From: an uncultured Ruminococcus sp.
GTDB lineage: Bacteria; Bacillota; Clostridia; Oscillospirales; Acutalibacteraceae
Reading direction: 5' to 3'
Length of the DNA stretch: 35,848 bases
Assembly (NCBI GenBank): GCA_902802105.1
Contig: CADCKR010000035.1
Span: 1 to 35,848, forward strand
Shown here: positions 1 to 8,032 of the stretch, in pieces
How the letters are laid out: each line of letters starts with the position of its first letter
Numbering within the stretch: the first letter of the stretch is position 1
The notes under the pieces: model-generated
Seen by the model: the letters and a program-made list of their open reading frames with translations, nothing else
Database searches by the model: none
Told to the model about the DNA's origin: nothing
Program-made: the position numbers and the translations under genes

Positions 1-26
1 TTTTTTCCTGAATCTTAGCGGCCTGT
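1..26. repeat. Left arm of a 26-bp perfect inverted repeat
   Basis: Bases 1-26 are the exact reverse complement of 668-693. This arm lies inside the coding sequence of the gene fragment; its partner lies just upstream of that gene's start codon. It could be an invertible-segment end, a duplicated and inverted fragment, or a fold-back at a contig end. Confidence 0.9.
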
Positions 27-649
27 TCTGTATTTCCCGCCGCCTTCTGATTCTCCAGCTGTCTGGATAATTTGTCTATTTCTGTATTTGCCTCCTGAAT
101 GATCTTATCATATTGATCTTTGGGCACATCTATATCTACATCATTATCCAGATACTTTTCAAACTTTTTTGATTGAAGCTTTCTGAGCGCGCGCGCCGCT
201 GACCCTTCACCGGTGGGATCATTTTCCGAAGCGCCCAAAAACTTCATCTGAGCTCCCGAACCATCGATTATATTTCCGTTCTCATCTATCATAACAGTAT
301 CGTATAAAGGATCATTTACTCTTCCGATATCGTCTGTTCTTGTCTTCCTTGCGGGATCACCGTTTATGATGTTCTCGGCATTTGTGCGCGCTACATCCTT
401 GATTTCAGCGGCATATCCGGCCTGCTGATGTGTGTTCTGGAACTTGTAGTCTGGATTTACTTTCTCTTGGGATATTTGTTTTAGTCCCTTTGCAAGAGTT
501 TTACCCGTTTCATTATCTTGTCCTGAATACGCAACATAATGTTGCTTTACAGCTGACCCGTATCTCTGAACTGTTTCGTAAGAAGCACCTGCAACACCTG
601 CGTTCAGAAGATCTTCACTTTGTTGTTTTTTCTTTTCTTTTTCGTCCAT
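1..649 (-). CDS. 5' fragment of an uncharacterised protein, cut by the window edge
   Basis: An uninterrupted frame runs on the minus strand from ATG at 649 to the window edge, giving about 216 codons with no stop. It begins MDEKEKKKQQSEDLL and is hydrophilic, with no signal peptide or membrane segment. A segment at about residues 105-140 (TDDIGRVNDPLYDTVMIDE, then GSGAQMKFLG) looks strongly conserved; I recall similar segments in uncharacterised bacterial proteins but cannot name the family. The visible C-terminal part (KLSRQLENQKAAGNTEQAA) looks like a coiled coil. The start is preceded by AAAGGCGGTG. It lies 134 bp downstream of the WYL regulator on the same strand, so it may be under that regulator's control. 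The last visible codons are part of a perfect inverted repeat with 668-693. Function unknown. Confidence 0.75.
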   Translation of the reverse strand, partial: MDEKEKKKQQSEDLLNAGVAGASYETVQRYGSAVKQHYVAYSGQDNETGKTLAKGLKQISQEKVNPDYKFQNTHQQAGYAAEIKDVARTNAENIINGDPARKTRTDDIGRVNDPLYDTVMIDENGNIIDGSGAQMKFLGASENDPTGEGSAARALRKLQSKKFEKYLDNDVDIDVPKDQYDKIIQEANTEIDKLSRQLENQKAAGNTEQAAKIQEK

Positions 650-667
650 ATCTTAACACCGCCTTTG

Positions 668-693
668 ACAGGCCGCTAAGATTCAGGAAAAAA
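668..693. repeat. Right arm of the 26-bp inverted repeat
   Basis: Perfect reverse complement of bases 1-26, beginning 19 bp upstream of the ATG at 649. Read on the plus strand it would encode the same QAAKIQEK peptide that ends the visible fragment, so a piece of coding sequence appears here in inverted orientation in a non-coding place. Confidence 0.9.
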
Positions 694-731
694 CATATTT
701 TTATCATCGCTATGATTTCAATACAGTTAAA

Positions 732-746
732 TATGATAATATCATA
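732..746. promoter_or_regulatory. Perfect 15-bp dyad between the WYL gene and the gene fragment
   Basis: TATGATA-A-TATCATA is a perfect dyad in the AT-rich 134-bp gap upstream of the gene fragment. It could be an operator for the neighbouring WYL regulator; its AT composition makes chance occurrence possible. Confidence 0.35.
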
Positions 747-783
747 CCACAATTTTTATAGTATGTCGATATATTATACCGAA

Positions 784-1752
784 TTATTGATAATTTTTTG
801 TGATATTATCAGCCTCCTTCTTTATATCATCAATAAGCACCTGCGGCGAAAGCACCCGCACCCAACTTCCCTGGCTGAGCAGGTACATAATGATCCCCCT
901 GCCGTAATTGACTTCTGCTGTGATAATACTCTTACCACCGTCCTTTTCAATCACCTTTGCTGTCGGCAGTCGGTCAAGTATAGCCTGCACAGACAGGCCG
1001 GTAAACTCAAAGGTTATCTTCATCATATTGCCGGGAAACATAAATTGATTTTTCTCGCGAAGCTCTCCTTCGTCAAAATAGTATTTTTTGTCAATCCGTG
1101 TTCTTTCACGGTGTTCAGTAATGCTTTTAATCCTGTCAACACGAAAGTATTTCGCAATTTGATTTTCAGTATCCGTATCATAAGCCACAAGATAGAAATA
1201 ATACTCACTGAACATTATCGCCGATGGAATCAGCTTTCGTATAACCTCGCTCCTGTCCATTTTGATATAGCTTACTGATATGCTGCTTTTGTTTTCTATA
1301 CACTGGATAAGCCGCCACAGATTAGAGATAACGCTTTCGCAATCCGACCGCACCGGATGATAATGATATACTTCCTTACGGATAATGCTTTCAAGGCTTT
1401 GCCTGTCCTCCGTCGTGGTAAACTTTTTCAGCTTGCCCAGTATTATCAGAAGTTCCTCTTTGTTAAGGCACCTTGAGCCTAAAACAATTTTAGCTAATGC
1501 AAAAAGCTCCTGATTTTTAAGAAATTCATCACTTTTCAGAATATAGGCTTTTTCCTTGTGTGAATAAACGACCTCAGCGTTCTGCATCAACTCACGATTA
1601 TCTGCCAGAAAATCCTGTATTCTGCCTATGTCACGGCTTACGGTGCGTGAAGATATTCCATATTTTTCGGCTATTGCCTTATTGCTGACCGCTTCACCCC
1701 TGAGCAGACGATAGAATACTTCCAGTGTTCTGTCGGATATTTCATTTTCCAT
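784..1752 (-). CDS. WYL-domain transcriptional regulator (HTH_11 + WYL)
   Basis: The N-terminal 60 residues form a DeoR/HTH_11 winged helix (VSNKAIAEKYGISSRTVSRD). The middle and C-terminal parts match the WYL-domain layout of ligand-sensing regulators: a strand-rich block around ISVSYIKMDRSEVIRKL, then the FRVDRIKSI segment and a C-terminal WCX-like region ending VRVLSPQVLIDDI. Length of about 322 aa is normal for the family. I chose ATG 1752 because AGGGTG sits 6 bases upstream; an in-frame GTG at 1761 overlaps that site. WYL regulators often sit next to mobile or anti-phage genes, and the gene downstream is an unknown fragment on the same strand. Its own effector and targets cannot be read from sequence. 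Confidence 0.9.
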   Translation of the reverse strand: MENEISDRTLEVFYRLLRGEAVSNKAIAEKYGISSRTVSRDIGRIQDFLADNRELMQNAEVVYSHKEKAYILKSDEFLKNQELFALAKIVLGSRCLNKEELLIILGKLKKFTTTEDRQSLESIIRKEVYHYHPVRSDCESVISNLWRLIQCIENKSSISVSYIKMDRSEVIRKLIPSAIMFSEYYFYLVAYDTDTENQIAKYFRVDRIKSITEHRERTRIDKKYYFDEGELREKNQFMFPGNMMKITFEFTGLSVQAILDRLPTAKVIEKDGGKSIITAEVNYGRGIIMYLLSQGSWVRVLSPQVLIDDIKKEADNITKNYQ

Positions 1753-1827
1753 TGTTATCACCCTGATTCTGTTCTTTTATAACATTATACATTATCAAGC
1801 GGACATATAGCTGTCTGTTCAAAAAAT

Positions 1828-1870
1828 GTTTACAAACAAAACAGGACTCCCATTCACTATGGAAGTCCTG
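1828..1870 (-). terminator. Hairpin with T-rich tail downstream of lysS
   Basis: AGGACTCCCAT pairs with ATGGAAGTCCT (one wobble, loop TCACT-like), and on the minus strand the stem is followed by a T-rich run (TGTTTTGTTTG). It lies about 90 bp past the lysS stop and upstream of the WYL gene, so it could end lysS transcription. A second, weaker hairpin (AAACCC/GGGTTT, 1936-1958) overlaps the lysS stop codon. Confidence 0.45.
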
Positions 1871-1893
1871 AATTTCTTTGCTTGTTCTCTTTA

Positions 1894-1915
1894 TTTGGTC
1901 GCAATTTGGTCGCAA
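1894..1915. repeat. Exact tandem duplication TTTGGTCGCAA x2 beside lysS
   Basis: Two abutting copies of the 11-mer TTTGGTCGCAA lie 41-63 bp beyond the lysS stop codon. I associate this motif with sequence next to tyrosine-integrase genes and att sites in Clostridia, from memory only. No integrase is present in the window. Confidence 0.6.
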
Positions 1916-1956
1916 ATTTTATAGTCAATACCTTAAAACCCGCATAAACACTGGGT

Positions 1957-3456
1957 TTATTTGTCCAAACTCTTCATTGTCGGGAAAAGAAGAACGTCAC
2001 GGATAGCGGGAGAGTTTGTCAGCAGCATACACATACGGTCTATGCCGAAGCCGATGCCTCCTGTAGGCGGCATACCGATCTCAAGTGCGTTAAGGAAGTC
2101 TTCATCGGTGTGGTTTGCTTCCTCATCTCCAAGAGCAAGCAGTTCTTCCTGAGCCTTGAAGCGCTCACGCTGATCTATAGGATCGTTAAGCTCGCTGTAT
2201 GCGTTAGCCATTTCCCAACCATTCATAAAGAACTCAAAACGCTCTACGTAGTCCGGTGCATCAGGCTTTCTTTTGGTGAGGGGAGAGATCTCTACAGGGT
2301 GATCCATAAGGAAGGTCGGCTGTATCAGATGCTCCTCAACAAATGTCTCGAAGAAGAGGTTGAGTATATCACCCTTCTTGTGGTGCGGCTCGTACTCAAC
2401 GCCCTTTTCATCGGCGATCTTCCTTGCCTGCTCGATGGTCGTTATTTCATTGAAGTCAACGCCGGAATACTTCCTGACAGCATCGACCATTGTGATACGC
2501 TCAAACGGCTTGCCAAGATCCATCTCTATACCATTGTATACTATAGTAGTGGTACCAAGCACCTCCTTGGCAACATAGCGGTACAGGTTCTCGGTCAGAT
2601 CCATCATGCCGTGATAGTCTGTGTATGCCTGATAAAGCTCCATGAGTGTAAATTCCGGATTGTGACGTGTATCAAGTCCTTCGTTCCTGAAAACACGGCC
2701 GATCTCGTAAACTCTTTCAAGACCGCCCACGATAAGACGCTTCAGGTAAAGCTCAAGAGAGATCCTGAGCCTGAGATCCTCGTCAAGTGCGTTGAAGTGT
2801 GTTTCAAAGGGTCTTGCAGTTGCACCGCCGGCATTTGATACAAGCATCGGCGTTTCTACTTCCATGAAGCCCTGTCCGTCAAGATAGCGGCGGATAGCAC
2901 TGATTATTTTTGAGCGTTTTACAAAAGTATCTTTTACTTCCTCGTTCATAATGAGGTCAACATATCTCTGACGATAGCGTGTATCAGTATTGGTAAGTCC
3001 GTGATACTTCTCGGGGAGGATCTGCAGGCTCTTGCAAAGGAGAGTTATCTCCGAAGCGTGTATTGATATCTCGCCTGTCTTTGTTTTAAAGACCTCGCCT
3101 TTAAGACCAACGATATCACCGATATCCATTTTCTTAAAGAGCTTGTATTCCTCTTCGCCTATGCTGTCTCTTGCAACATAGCATTGGATCGTACCTTTAA
3201 GATCCTGAATATGGCAGAATGAAGCCTTGCCCATTACACGCTTTGACATGATACGTCCTGCAACAGATACGGCACTGCCTTCAAGCTCGTCAAAGTTATC
3301 CTTGACATCTGAGCTGTGATGTGTTACGTCATACTTCATTATCCGGAAAGGATCCCTTCCGGAATCCTGAAGCTCCCTGAGCTTTTCTCTTCTGACCCTG
3401 AGCAGGCTGTTTATGTCCTGCTCAGGCTTTATATTGTTGTTCTTTCTTTCTGACAT
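1957..3456 (-). CDS. lysS: Lysyl-tRNA synthetase, class II
   Basis: Charges tRNA-Lys with lysine in the cytoplasm. The N-terminal OB-fold anticodon-binding domain covers roughly residues 60-150 ([20 protein letters not shown]), and the class II core follows. Motif 2 is visible as [20 protein letters not shown] and motif 3 as [13 protein letters not shown] near the C terminus. At 499 aa it has the usual bacterial length. The start has AAAGGAAG 6-7 bases upstream. It lies 45 bp downstream of greA on the same strand with no promoter apparent between them, so the two are probably cotranscribed. Confidence 0.98.
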   Translation of the reverse strand: MSERKNNNIKPEQDINSLLRVRREKLRELQDSGRDPFRIMKYDVTHHSSDVKDNFDELEGSAVSVAGRIMSKRVMGKASFCHIQDLKGTIQCYVARDSIGEEEYKLFKKMDIGDIVGLKGEVFKTKTGEISIHASEITLLCKSLQILPEKYHGLTNTDTRYRQRYVDLIMNEEVKDTFVKRSKIISAIRRYLDGQGFMEVETPMLVSNAGGATARPFETHFNALDEDLRLRISLELYLKRLIVGGLERVYEIGRVFRNEGLDTRHNPEFTLMELYQAYTDYHGMMDLTENLYRYVAKEVLGTTTIVYNGIEMDLGKPFERITMVDAVRKYSGVDFNEITTIEQARKIADEKGVEYEPHHKKGDILNLFFETFVEEHLIQPTFLMDHPVEISPLTKRKPDAPDYVERFEFFMNGWEMANAYSELNDPIDQRERFKAQEELLALGDEEANHTDEDFLNALEIGMPPTGGIGFGIDRMCMLLTNSPAIRDVLLFPTMKSLDK

Positions 3457-3501
3457 TTATATCTTCCTTTCGATACATTGCGCCGGTGATATGAGCCTGT
3501 G

Positions 3502-3975
3502 TTATCTTGATATTTCAAGCACTATGAACTTTATGATACCGTCCGGTGTTTCGACCTCAACGGTATCGCCCGCCTTGTGGCCTAACAAAGCCGCACCGAC
3601 AGGTGATTCATCGGAAAGCTTGCCTTCAAACGGATCAGCTTCGTTAGAGCCGATTATCTGATACTCCTCGTCCGAATCAAATTCGCAGTCGTGTACCTTT
3701 ACCTTTGATCCGATATGGATATGCTCATTGGTAAGCTCGCTGTCATCAATTATCTTTGCGTTTTTAAGGATAGCTTCTATCTGAGATATCCTTGCTTCAA
3801 GCATAGCCTGATCGTTCTTTGCTTCGTCATACTCGCTGTTCTCGGAAAGGTCACCGAAAGAACGTGCGACCTTGATCTTTTCTGCTATTTCCTTACGTTT
3901 GACATCCTTAAGATATTCAAGTTCTTTTTCGTAGCTTTTAAGTCCTTCATCGGTAAGAAGAGTTTGCTTTGCCAT
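3502..3975 (-). CDS. greA: Transcription elongation factor GreA
   Basis: Stimulates RNA cleavage by backtracked RNA polymerase. The N-terminal coiled coil (residues 1-75) carries the acidic tip [13 protein letters not shown], whose Asp and Glu are the catalytic-tip residues in the family. The C-terminal FKBP-like domain follows ([29 protein letters not shown]). Length 157 aa is typical. It is the first gene of a greA-lysS unit and has a strong promoter 40-70 bp upstream. Confidence 0.98.
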   Translation of the reverse strand: MAKQTLLTDEGLKSYEKELEYLKDVKRKEIAEKIKVARSFGDLSENSEYDEAKNDQAMLEARISQIEAILKNAKIIDDSELTNEHIHIGSKVKVHDCEFDSDEEYQIIGSNEADPFEGKLSDESPVGAALLGHKAGDTVEVETPDGIIKFIVLEISR

Positions 3976-4015
3976 AACAACCCCGTCCTTTGTCTATATT
4001 TTTTCAATACATTAT

Positions 4016-4044
4016 ATTATATTAAATTTCTATTCCCATGTCAA
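4016..4044 (-). promoter_or_regulatory. Sigma-A promoter of greA-lysS
   Basis: TTGACA (4044-4039), 17-bp spacer, TATAAT (4021-4016) on the minus strand. Both hexamers match consensus. The start point would lie about 35 bp upstream of the greA ATG. Confidence 0.9.
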
Positions 4045-4097
4045 CCCTGAGATGTGCTCAATACACGGGTTTTTCATGTTATTATCTTATGCTGTAC

Positions 4098-4126
4098 TTG
4101 ATTTATTCTGCAATGTCTGTTACAAT
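4098..4126 (+). promoter_or_regulatory. Sigma-A promoter of the HTH/lipoprotein cluster
   Basis: TTGATT (4098-4103), 17-bp spacer, TACAAT (4121-4126). It is divergent from the greA promoter and about 105 bp upstream of the HTH gene. Confidence 0.75.
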
Positions 4127-4239
4127 AAGGATGTATATTATTCTGAAGCTGTCTGCTCATATATGAACAGCGGCGCTATTGTCCGCATTTCCGGAGATAA
4201 ACACGGCCTGTGATGCGGTTCAGAAACGGAGGCACGATA

Positions 4240-4698
4240 ATGGACGAAAATATATACAGAAAAGCCCGCAAAAAAGCAGCCAAGCAAAAACCGCTGCTCA
4301 ATAACTGCGAGAGCGCTCAGGATCTGGTATACATTGAAAGAACCAAGCTGCTGGCTATTGAAAGCGGCGACAAAAATCCGAGTCCGGACGATGTTGTATC
4401 CATGTCAAAGGCGTATGATGCGCCTGAACTTTGCAATTACTACTGCACAAACCAATGCCCTATAGGAGCAGGCAAGCCTACACTTATGTATGAAGACCTG
4501 AGCGAGATAGCTGTAAGGCTGATGTCTGCTATGCACTTTCTTACAGAGTCCCGCGACACGATATACAGGGTGTTTGAGGACGGCAAAATAAACGATTATG
4601 AGACCGAGGATTTCAAGAAGATCATCGAGACACTTAAAAAGCTTTCATACAGCGCGGATTCACTTGAACTCTGGGCTAAGAAAAACGGCTATATATAA
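4240..4698 (+). CDS. Small HTH (XRE-like) protein with a CX3CX3C motif
   Basis: 152 aa. Residues 1-60 resemble a divergent XRE helix-turn-helix (DLVYIERTKLLAIESGDKNP, then SPDDVVSMSKAYDAPEL). This is followed by three cysteines, C65, C69 and C73, in CNYYCTNQCPIG. The C-terminal 80 residues are predicted helical without a known domain (LSEIAVRLMSAMHFL, DFKKIIETLKKLSYSADSLE). I recall a family of Clostridia HTH proteins with this Cys cluster, but its role is not known to me. The cluster could hold a metal or Fe-S centre. Start 4240 is set by GGAGG 7 bases upstream; an in-frame ATG at 4210 has no such site. It precedes a lipoprotein gene by 28 bp and probably shares its transcript. Confidence 0.85.
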   Translation: MDENIYRKARKKAAKQKPLLNNCESAQDLVYIERTKLLAIESGDKNPSPDDVVSMSKAYDAPELCNYYCTNQCPIGAGKPTLMYEDLSEIAVRLMSAMHFLTESRDTIYRVFEDGKINDYETEDFKKIIETLKKLSYSADSLELWAKKNGYI

Positions 4699-4726
4699 GA
4701 TAAGCTTTAGAAAAGGAGAACAGAAA

Positions 4727-5218
4727 ATGAAATTCAAAAGATTTTTCGTATTGCTTACGGCAGCAACGATCACATTATCAGCAGGAGCACTGACAGGCTG
4801 TGATAAGGTCAAGGAGGCTGCCGGCAACGTAAAGGATGCTGTTACGTCTATGGCAGATCAGGTAAACAATTTTGACTCAAACGTAGATGCAGGCAAGCTT
4901 GATGATGTGCTGAGAAACTTCTATGCGGGCATCAAGTCGGGTACTGTAAACGAGACTACCAGAGGTCAGTATGTGACTGCCGAGCTGCCTGCCCATAACG
5001 CGACCACTGCCCAAAAAGCAGATGCGGCTTCAAAGGCTACAGTATTTTCGGCTCTTGAAGACCAGGGCATGACAAGCCACTTCACCGAAGAGTATATACA
5101 GGAATTTGTATCTGTTAACGGCGAGATAAAACCAAAGAACGCTGCTGTTTCAGAGGCAGGCGCAGCTGTTCCTCTTACCTACAATACGACCATTGCCACA
5201 GCTCTGGGCTTATCATAA
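4727..5218 (+). CDS. Secreted lipoprotein with one copy of the YAGI/YEGV domain
   Basis: 163 aa. Basic start, hydrophobic core and lipobox LTGC at about residue 23 indicate a lipoprotein anchored outside the membrane. After a linker (VKEAAGNVKDAVTSMADQV) comes a domain of about 100 residues: DDVLRNFYAGIKSGTVN, then ELPAHNATTAQKADAASKA, then PLTYNTTIATAL at the end. The same order of motifs occurs twice in the next protein and once in the lipoprotein after it. I do not recognise the domain. AAAAGGAG lies 8 bases before the ATG. The gene is 28 bp downstream of the HTH gene. Confidence 0.85.
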   Translation: MKFKRFFVLLTAATITLSAGALTGCDKVKEAAGNVKDAVTSMADQVNNFDSNVDAGKLDDVLRNFYAGIKSGTVNETTRGQYVTAELPAHNATTAQKADAASKATVFSALEDQGMTSHFTEEYIQEFVSVNGEIKPKNAAVSEAGAAVPLTYNTTIATALGLS

Positions 5219-5422
5219 ACGAATTTCAGAACTGAAAACCTTTCTCAAAGATAAATTTATGATGTATCTGTTTATTATGCCCTGAGACAATGCGCAGGGT
5301 ATGAATGGAAGATAAACGGATATAGTGGTTAAAAATAAAAAATATGTGGTCATCATTTTTGGGAACGATACATAATTATTGCTGAAAATGGTGCTTCAAG
5401 CCACAAAAAGGAGAAAAAGTAT

Positions 5423-8017
5423 ATGGTTCTATGTAAAATATGCGGTACCGTCTATGATGAATTTTACGGACTTTGCCCGAAATGCGGAACTCCCTGCGAA
5501 ACAGAGGATGATTCACAGGAAGCTTTGCCGCCAATAAGCAAGCTCACACCGCCGAAAGCAAGCGTGCCCGGCGCACTGCCTTCTATCGAGGATGCGCTCC
5601 GCAGCTCAGGAGATGCAGACAGCAATTCGGCTTTTTCAGGCGGGTCACCTCCGATCGACCCGGACGCAACTCTTCCGCTGACAAGACCGGCAGCTGACCC
5701 GGACGCGACACTTCCGCTTACAAGACCGGCTATTGACCCGGACGCGACACTTCCGCTTACAAGACCGGCAGCTGACCCGGACGCGACAGTTCCGCTTACA
5801 AGACCGGCGTTTGACCCTGATGCAACAGTTCCGTTCAGGCAGCAAACAACTTCATTCTATAAAGAACCGGATGCGACCATACCAATGAGGCAGCCGGTAT
5901 CGCCCGTAACAAATGCCGGCCCAAAGATGCAGACACAGGAGGTCTATGTTCCGGATGCCGCAAAACAGACCCAGTACGGGGATAATTACGATGCTCCGGC
6001 GGCGCCCTCAGCCGGCAGGCAGCCCCAAAAGAAGAAATCATCCACAGGAAAGATAGCTGCCATAATACTGATAGTGATAGCTGTTCTTGCAGGCTGCGGA
6101 GTCGGTTCGTATTTCCTGTTCATAAAGCCGAACCTTGAATCACAGGTAAATATTGAGGAGCTTGAATCACAGGGCGACAGATATCTCTCCGAGGGAAAAA
6201 CAGACGATGCAATTTCAAGCTACAAGAAGGCTATTGAAGCAAAGCCGGATTCACCGCAGCTTTACATAAAGCTTGCGGATGCTTATGCAGCCAAAAACGA
6301 CACCGAAAATGCAATAAAAACGCTTGAAGAAGGCTATGCAAAGACCGGCGACAGCAGCATTAAGACAAAGCTTGACGATCTTAAAGCAGCATCGGGTACA
6401 GCTGTGGCCGACGACCCGGATTCACTGCGCAGCTATGCACGTTCAATGAATATGGCAATAATCAACGTCTATGCGGGCATTAACTCCGGTGACCTGAATT
6501 CCTCAGTATCATCAGATAAGCTGAACGGTCTTGCGCCCTCAAAGCTTCCTGCGCCGGGCGCTGCTGCAGCCGACAGAGAAAATGCTGCAAACGCCCTTAC
6601 TATAAGTGATGTTGTGACATATTCAAGCCTGACGGACAAGATAACCGCGGCAACGATAACGACCCTGGTATATGACGGCGCACAGGTATATTACGGCGCT
6701 GACCACACCGGAAAGCCGCTCACGTTTGATACAACGATAGGGGAGATAAGAGGATTTGGTCCGGAAGAATCAAGCGAGCCTGAACCATCTGAGGAAAGCT
6801 CAGAGGAAAGCTCAGAGGAAAGCTCAGAGGAAAGCTCCGAGCCGCAGGCGTCTGTAATAACCGACCCGGCAGTGATCGGCTCTGAGCTTGAGGATGCCTG
6901 CAGGCAGCTTTATGAAGGTGTTATCAGCGGAGCAATAAATCAGGACACACCCGCAGAGAGCCTCAACAGTCTGCCTGCATCCAAGCTGCCCAAGCCGACA
7001 GCTTCCGCAAAATCCAGAAAGAAATACGCAGAAACTCTCACCGTTGCCGATGCCATCGCATACGCTGATCTTGGCGCAAGCATAAACGGTCTGAACATTA
7101 TCGACTATAACTATGAGAATGCCGAAATAAACTACAGAGGCAGCGGAACACCGCTCACGTTGGACACTAAGCTTGTTGACATAATGACAGAGACTGTTGA
7201 ACCGAGCACAGTATCGAAGCCCGAAGAAAGCTCTGCTGTTGAAGCCCAGCAGGATGCAAGATTTGTAGGTCAGTGGAAGAGCGTGTTTGATACAAAGAAA
7301 TACAAGCCGCAGGAAATCGAGGTATTCAAGTCTACTCTTGGCTGGGATGAATTTGATATCCTCCTTGGCTTTGACGGCACAGCCTCAGCTTATTCTATAA
7401 CTGATAATGTGACAAACATAGTTGGCACCGGAAAATGGATGTCAGCGGGGGACGATGTTTCTGTAACGATAGACGGTGACACGATAGTTTTCAACTACAG
7501 GAACAGCGTTCTCACAACATCAAATTTAGGAGATGTTGTATGGTTTGAAAAGAGTGACAGTCCCATCAGTGATCCTCAGAACTCTGAAAACTCAGAACCG
7601 TCAGAGCCGTCCGGAAATTCCGAGGTCTCCGGCAGCTCTCAGACGTCAGAGCCGTCTGATACACCCGAAAGCTCTTATGATCTTCCGTTTGTACCATCAG
7701 ATGCGATAGGTGTTATCTGCTTTAAAGTGCCTGATGACTGGGATGCAGACAGCCTTTTGATAAGGGTATACGACTATGACGGAAACAAAAACGAGAGCGA
7801 TGCAAAAATGGTGCCTGACGAAAACGGGATATACACCTACACTGTAAACAAATATTCCGCAACGAATTATCTTTTCAACAATCCGAGATTTGTTATAATC
7901 TCAACTGTAAAGGGTTCCGGAAAGGTAGTGCAGACCGAGGAGATTTACGTTCCCAGAAGCAGCAAGCTCTACACTGCCGAAAAGCAGGGACGCAAATATG
8001 TATTGATAGAAAAGTAA
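5423..8017 (+). CDS. Zinc-ribbon/PDAT-repeat/TM/TPR/multidomain envelope protein
   Basis: 864 aa. Domain order: a zinc ribbon at 1-35 with two CxxC pairs (CKIC, CPKC); an acidic, Pro-rich cytoplasmic region with five tandem 13-residue repeats DPDAT[LV]PLTRPA (79-141) and a sixth copy EPDATIPM (148-155); one membrane helix (about 209-232); TPR-like repeats (about 240-310, YLSEGKTDDAISSYKKAIEA); two copies of the domain shared with the flanking lipoproteins (about 333-440 and 488-595), separated by an EESS repeat; a lipocalin-like domain starting ARFVGQWKSVFD at 612; a Ser/Pro/Glu linker; and a beta-rich C-terminal domain (about 758-864) reminiscent of carbohydrate-binding modules. The layout predicts an N-in/C-out membrane protein. 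GGAG lies 8-9 bases upstream of the start. Function unknown; a signalling or cell-surface scaffold is my inference. Confidence 0.85.
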   Translation: MVLCKICGTVYDEFYGLCPKCGTPCETEDDSQEALPPISKLTPPKASVPGALPSIEDALRSSGDADSNSAFSGGSPPIDPDATLPLTRPAADPDATLPLTRPAIDPDATLPLTRPAADPDATVPLTRPAFDPDATVPFRQQTTSFYKEPDATIPMRQPVSPVTNAGPKMQTQEVYVPDAAKQTQYGDNYDAPAAPSAGRQPQKKKSSTGKIAAIILIVIAVLAGCGVGSYFLFIKPNLESQVNIEELESQGDRYLSEGKTDDAISSYKKAIEAKPDSPQLYIKLADAYAAKNDTENAIKTLEEGYAKTGDSSIKTKLDDLKAASGTAVADDPDSLRSYARSMNMAIINVYAGINSGDLNSSVSSDKLNGLAPSKLPAPGAAAADRENAANALTISDVVTYSSLTDKITAATITTLVYDGAQVYYGADHTGKPLTFDTTIGEIRGFGPEESSEPEPSEESSEESSEESSEESSEPQASVITDPAVIGSELEDACRQLYEGVISGAINQDTPAESLNSLPASKLPKPTASAKSRKKYAETLTVADAIAYADLGASINGLNIIDYNYENAEINYRGSGTPLTLDTKLVDIMTETVEPSTVSKPEESSAVEAQQDARFVGQWKSVFDTKKYKPQEIEVFKSTLGWDEFDILLGFDGTASAYSITDNVTNIVGTGKWMSAGDDVSVTIDGDTIVFNYRNSVLTTSNLGDVVWFEKSDSPISDPQNSENSEPSEPSGNSEVSGSSQTSEPSDTPESSYDLPFVPSDAIGVICFKVPDDWDADSLLIRVYDYDGNKNESDAKMVPDENGIYTYTVNKYSATNYLFNNPRFVIISTVKGSGKVVQTEEIYVPRSSKLYTAEKQGRKYVLIEK
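5657..5845 (+). repeat. Tandem 39-bp repeats encoding DPDAT[LV]PLTRPA
   Basis: Four full 39-bp units (starting 5657, 5696, 5735, 5774) and a degenerate fifth (5813) lie in frame in the 864-aa gene. Third-position differences between units show the array has been kept at the protein level and is not a recent slippage product throughout. A sixth, isolated copy is at 5864. Confidence 0.95.
6788..6843 (+). repeat. In-frame 12-bp tandem repeats encoding EESS
   Basis: Four to five copies of GAGGAAAGCTCA encode a Ser/Glu linker between the two copies of the shared domain. The copies are nearly identical at DNA level, so length variation between strains would be expected. Confidence 0.9.
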
Positions 8018-8032
8018 CTGGAGGAAAACACG

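Noticed and set aside
430-1278. Long plus-strand frame of 282 codons opposite the WYL gene
   Set aside because: It has no ribosome binding site, its translation is rich in Leu/Phe/Ile/His without domain pattern, and it spans the intergenic region and the antisense of a clear WYL protein.
2110-2838. 242-codon plus-strand frame inside lysS
   Set aside because: Antisense shadow of a well-conserved synthetase core; no start signals or recognisable motifs.
5645-5845. Minus-strand frame with repeated RSCKRKCRVRV-like units
   Set aside because: Mirror image of the DPDAT repeat array in the 864-aa gene, so the repetition is not independent evidence.
5657-5845. Regular 39-bp repeats as a CRISPR-like array
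   Set aside because: The units abut with no spacers and stay in frame with a coding sequence.
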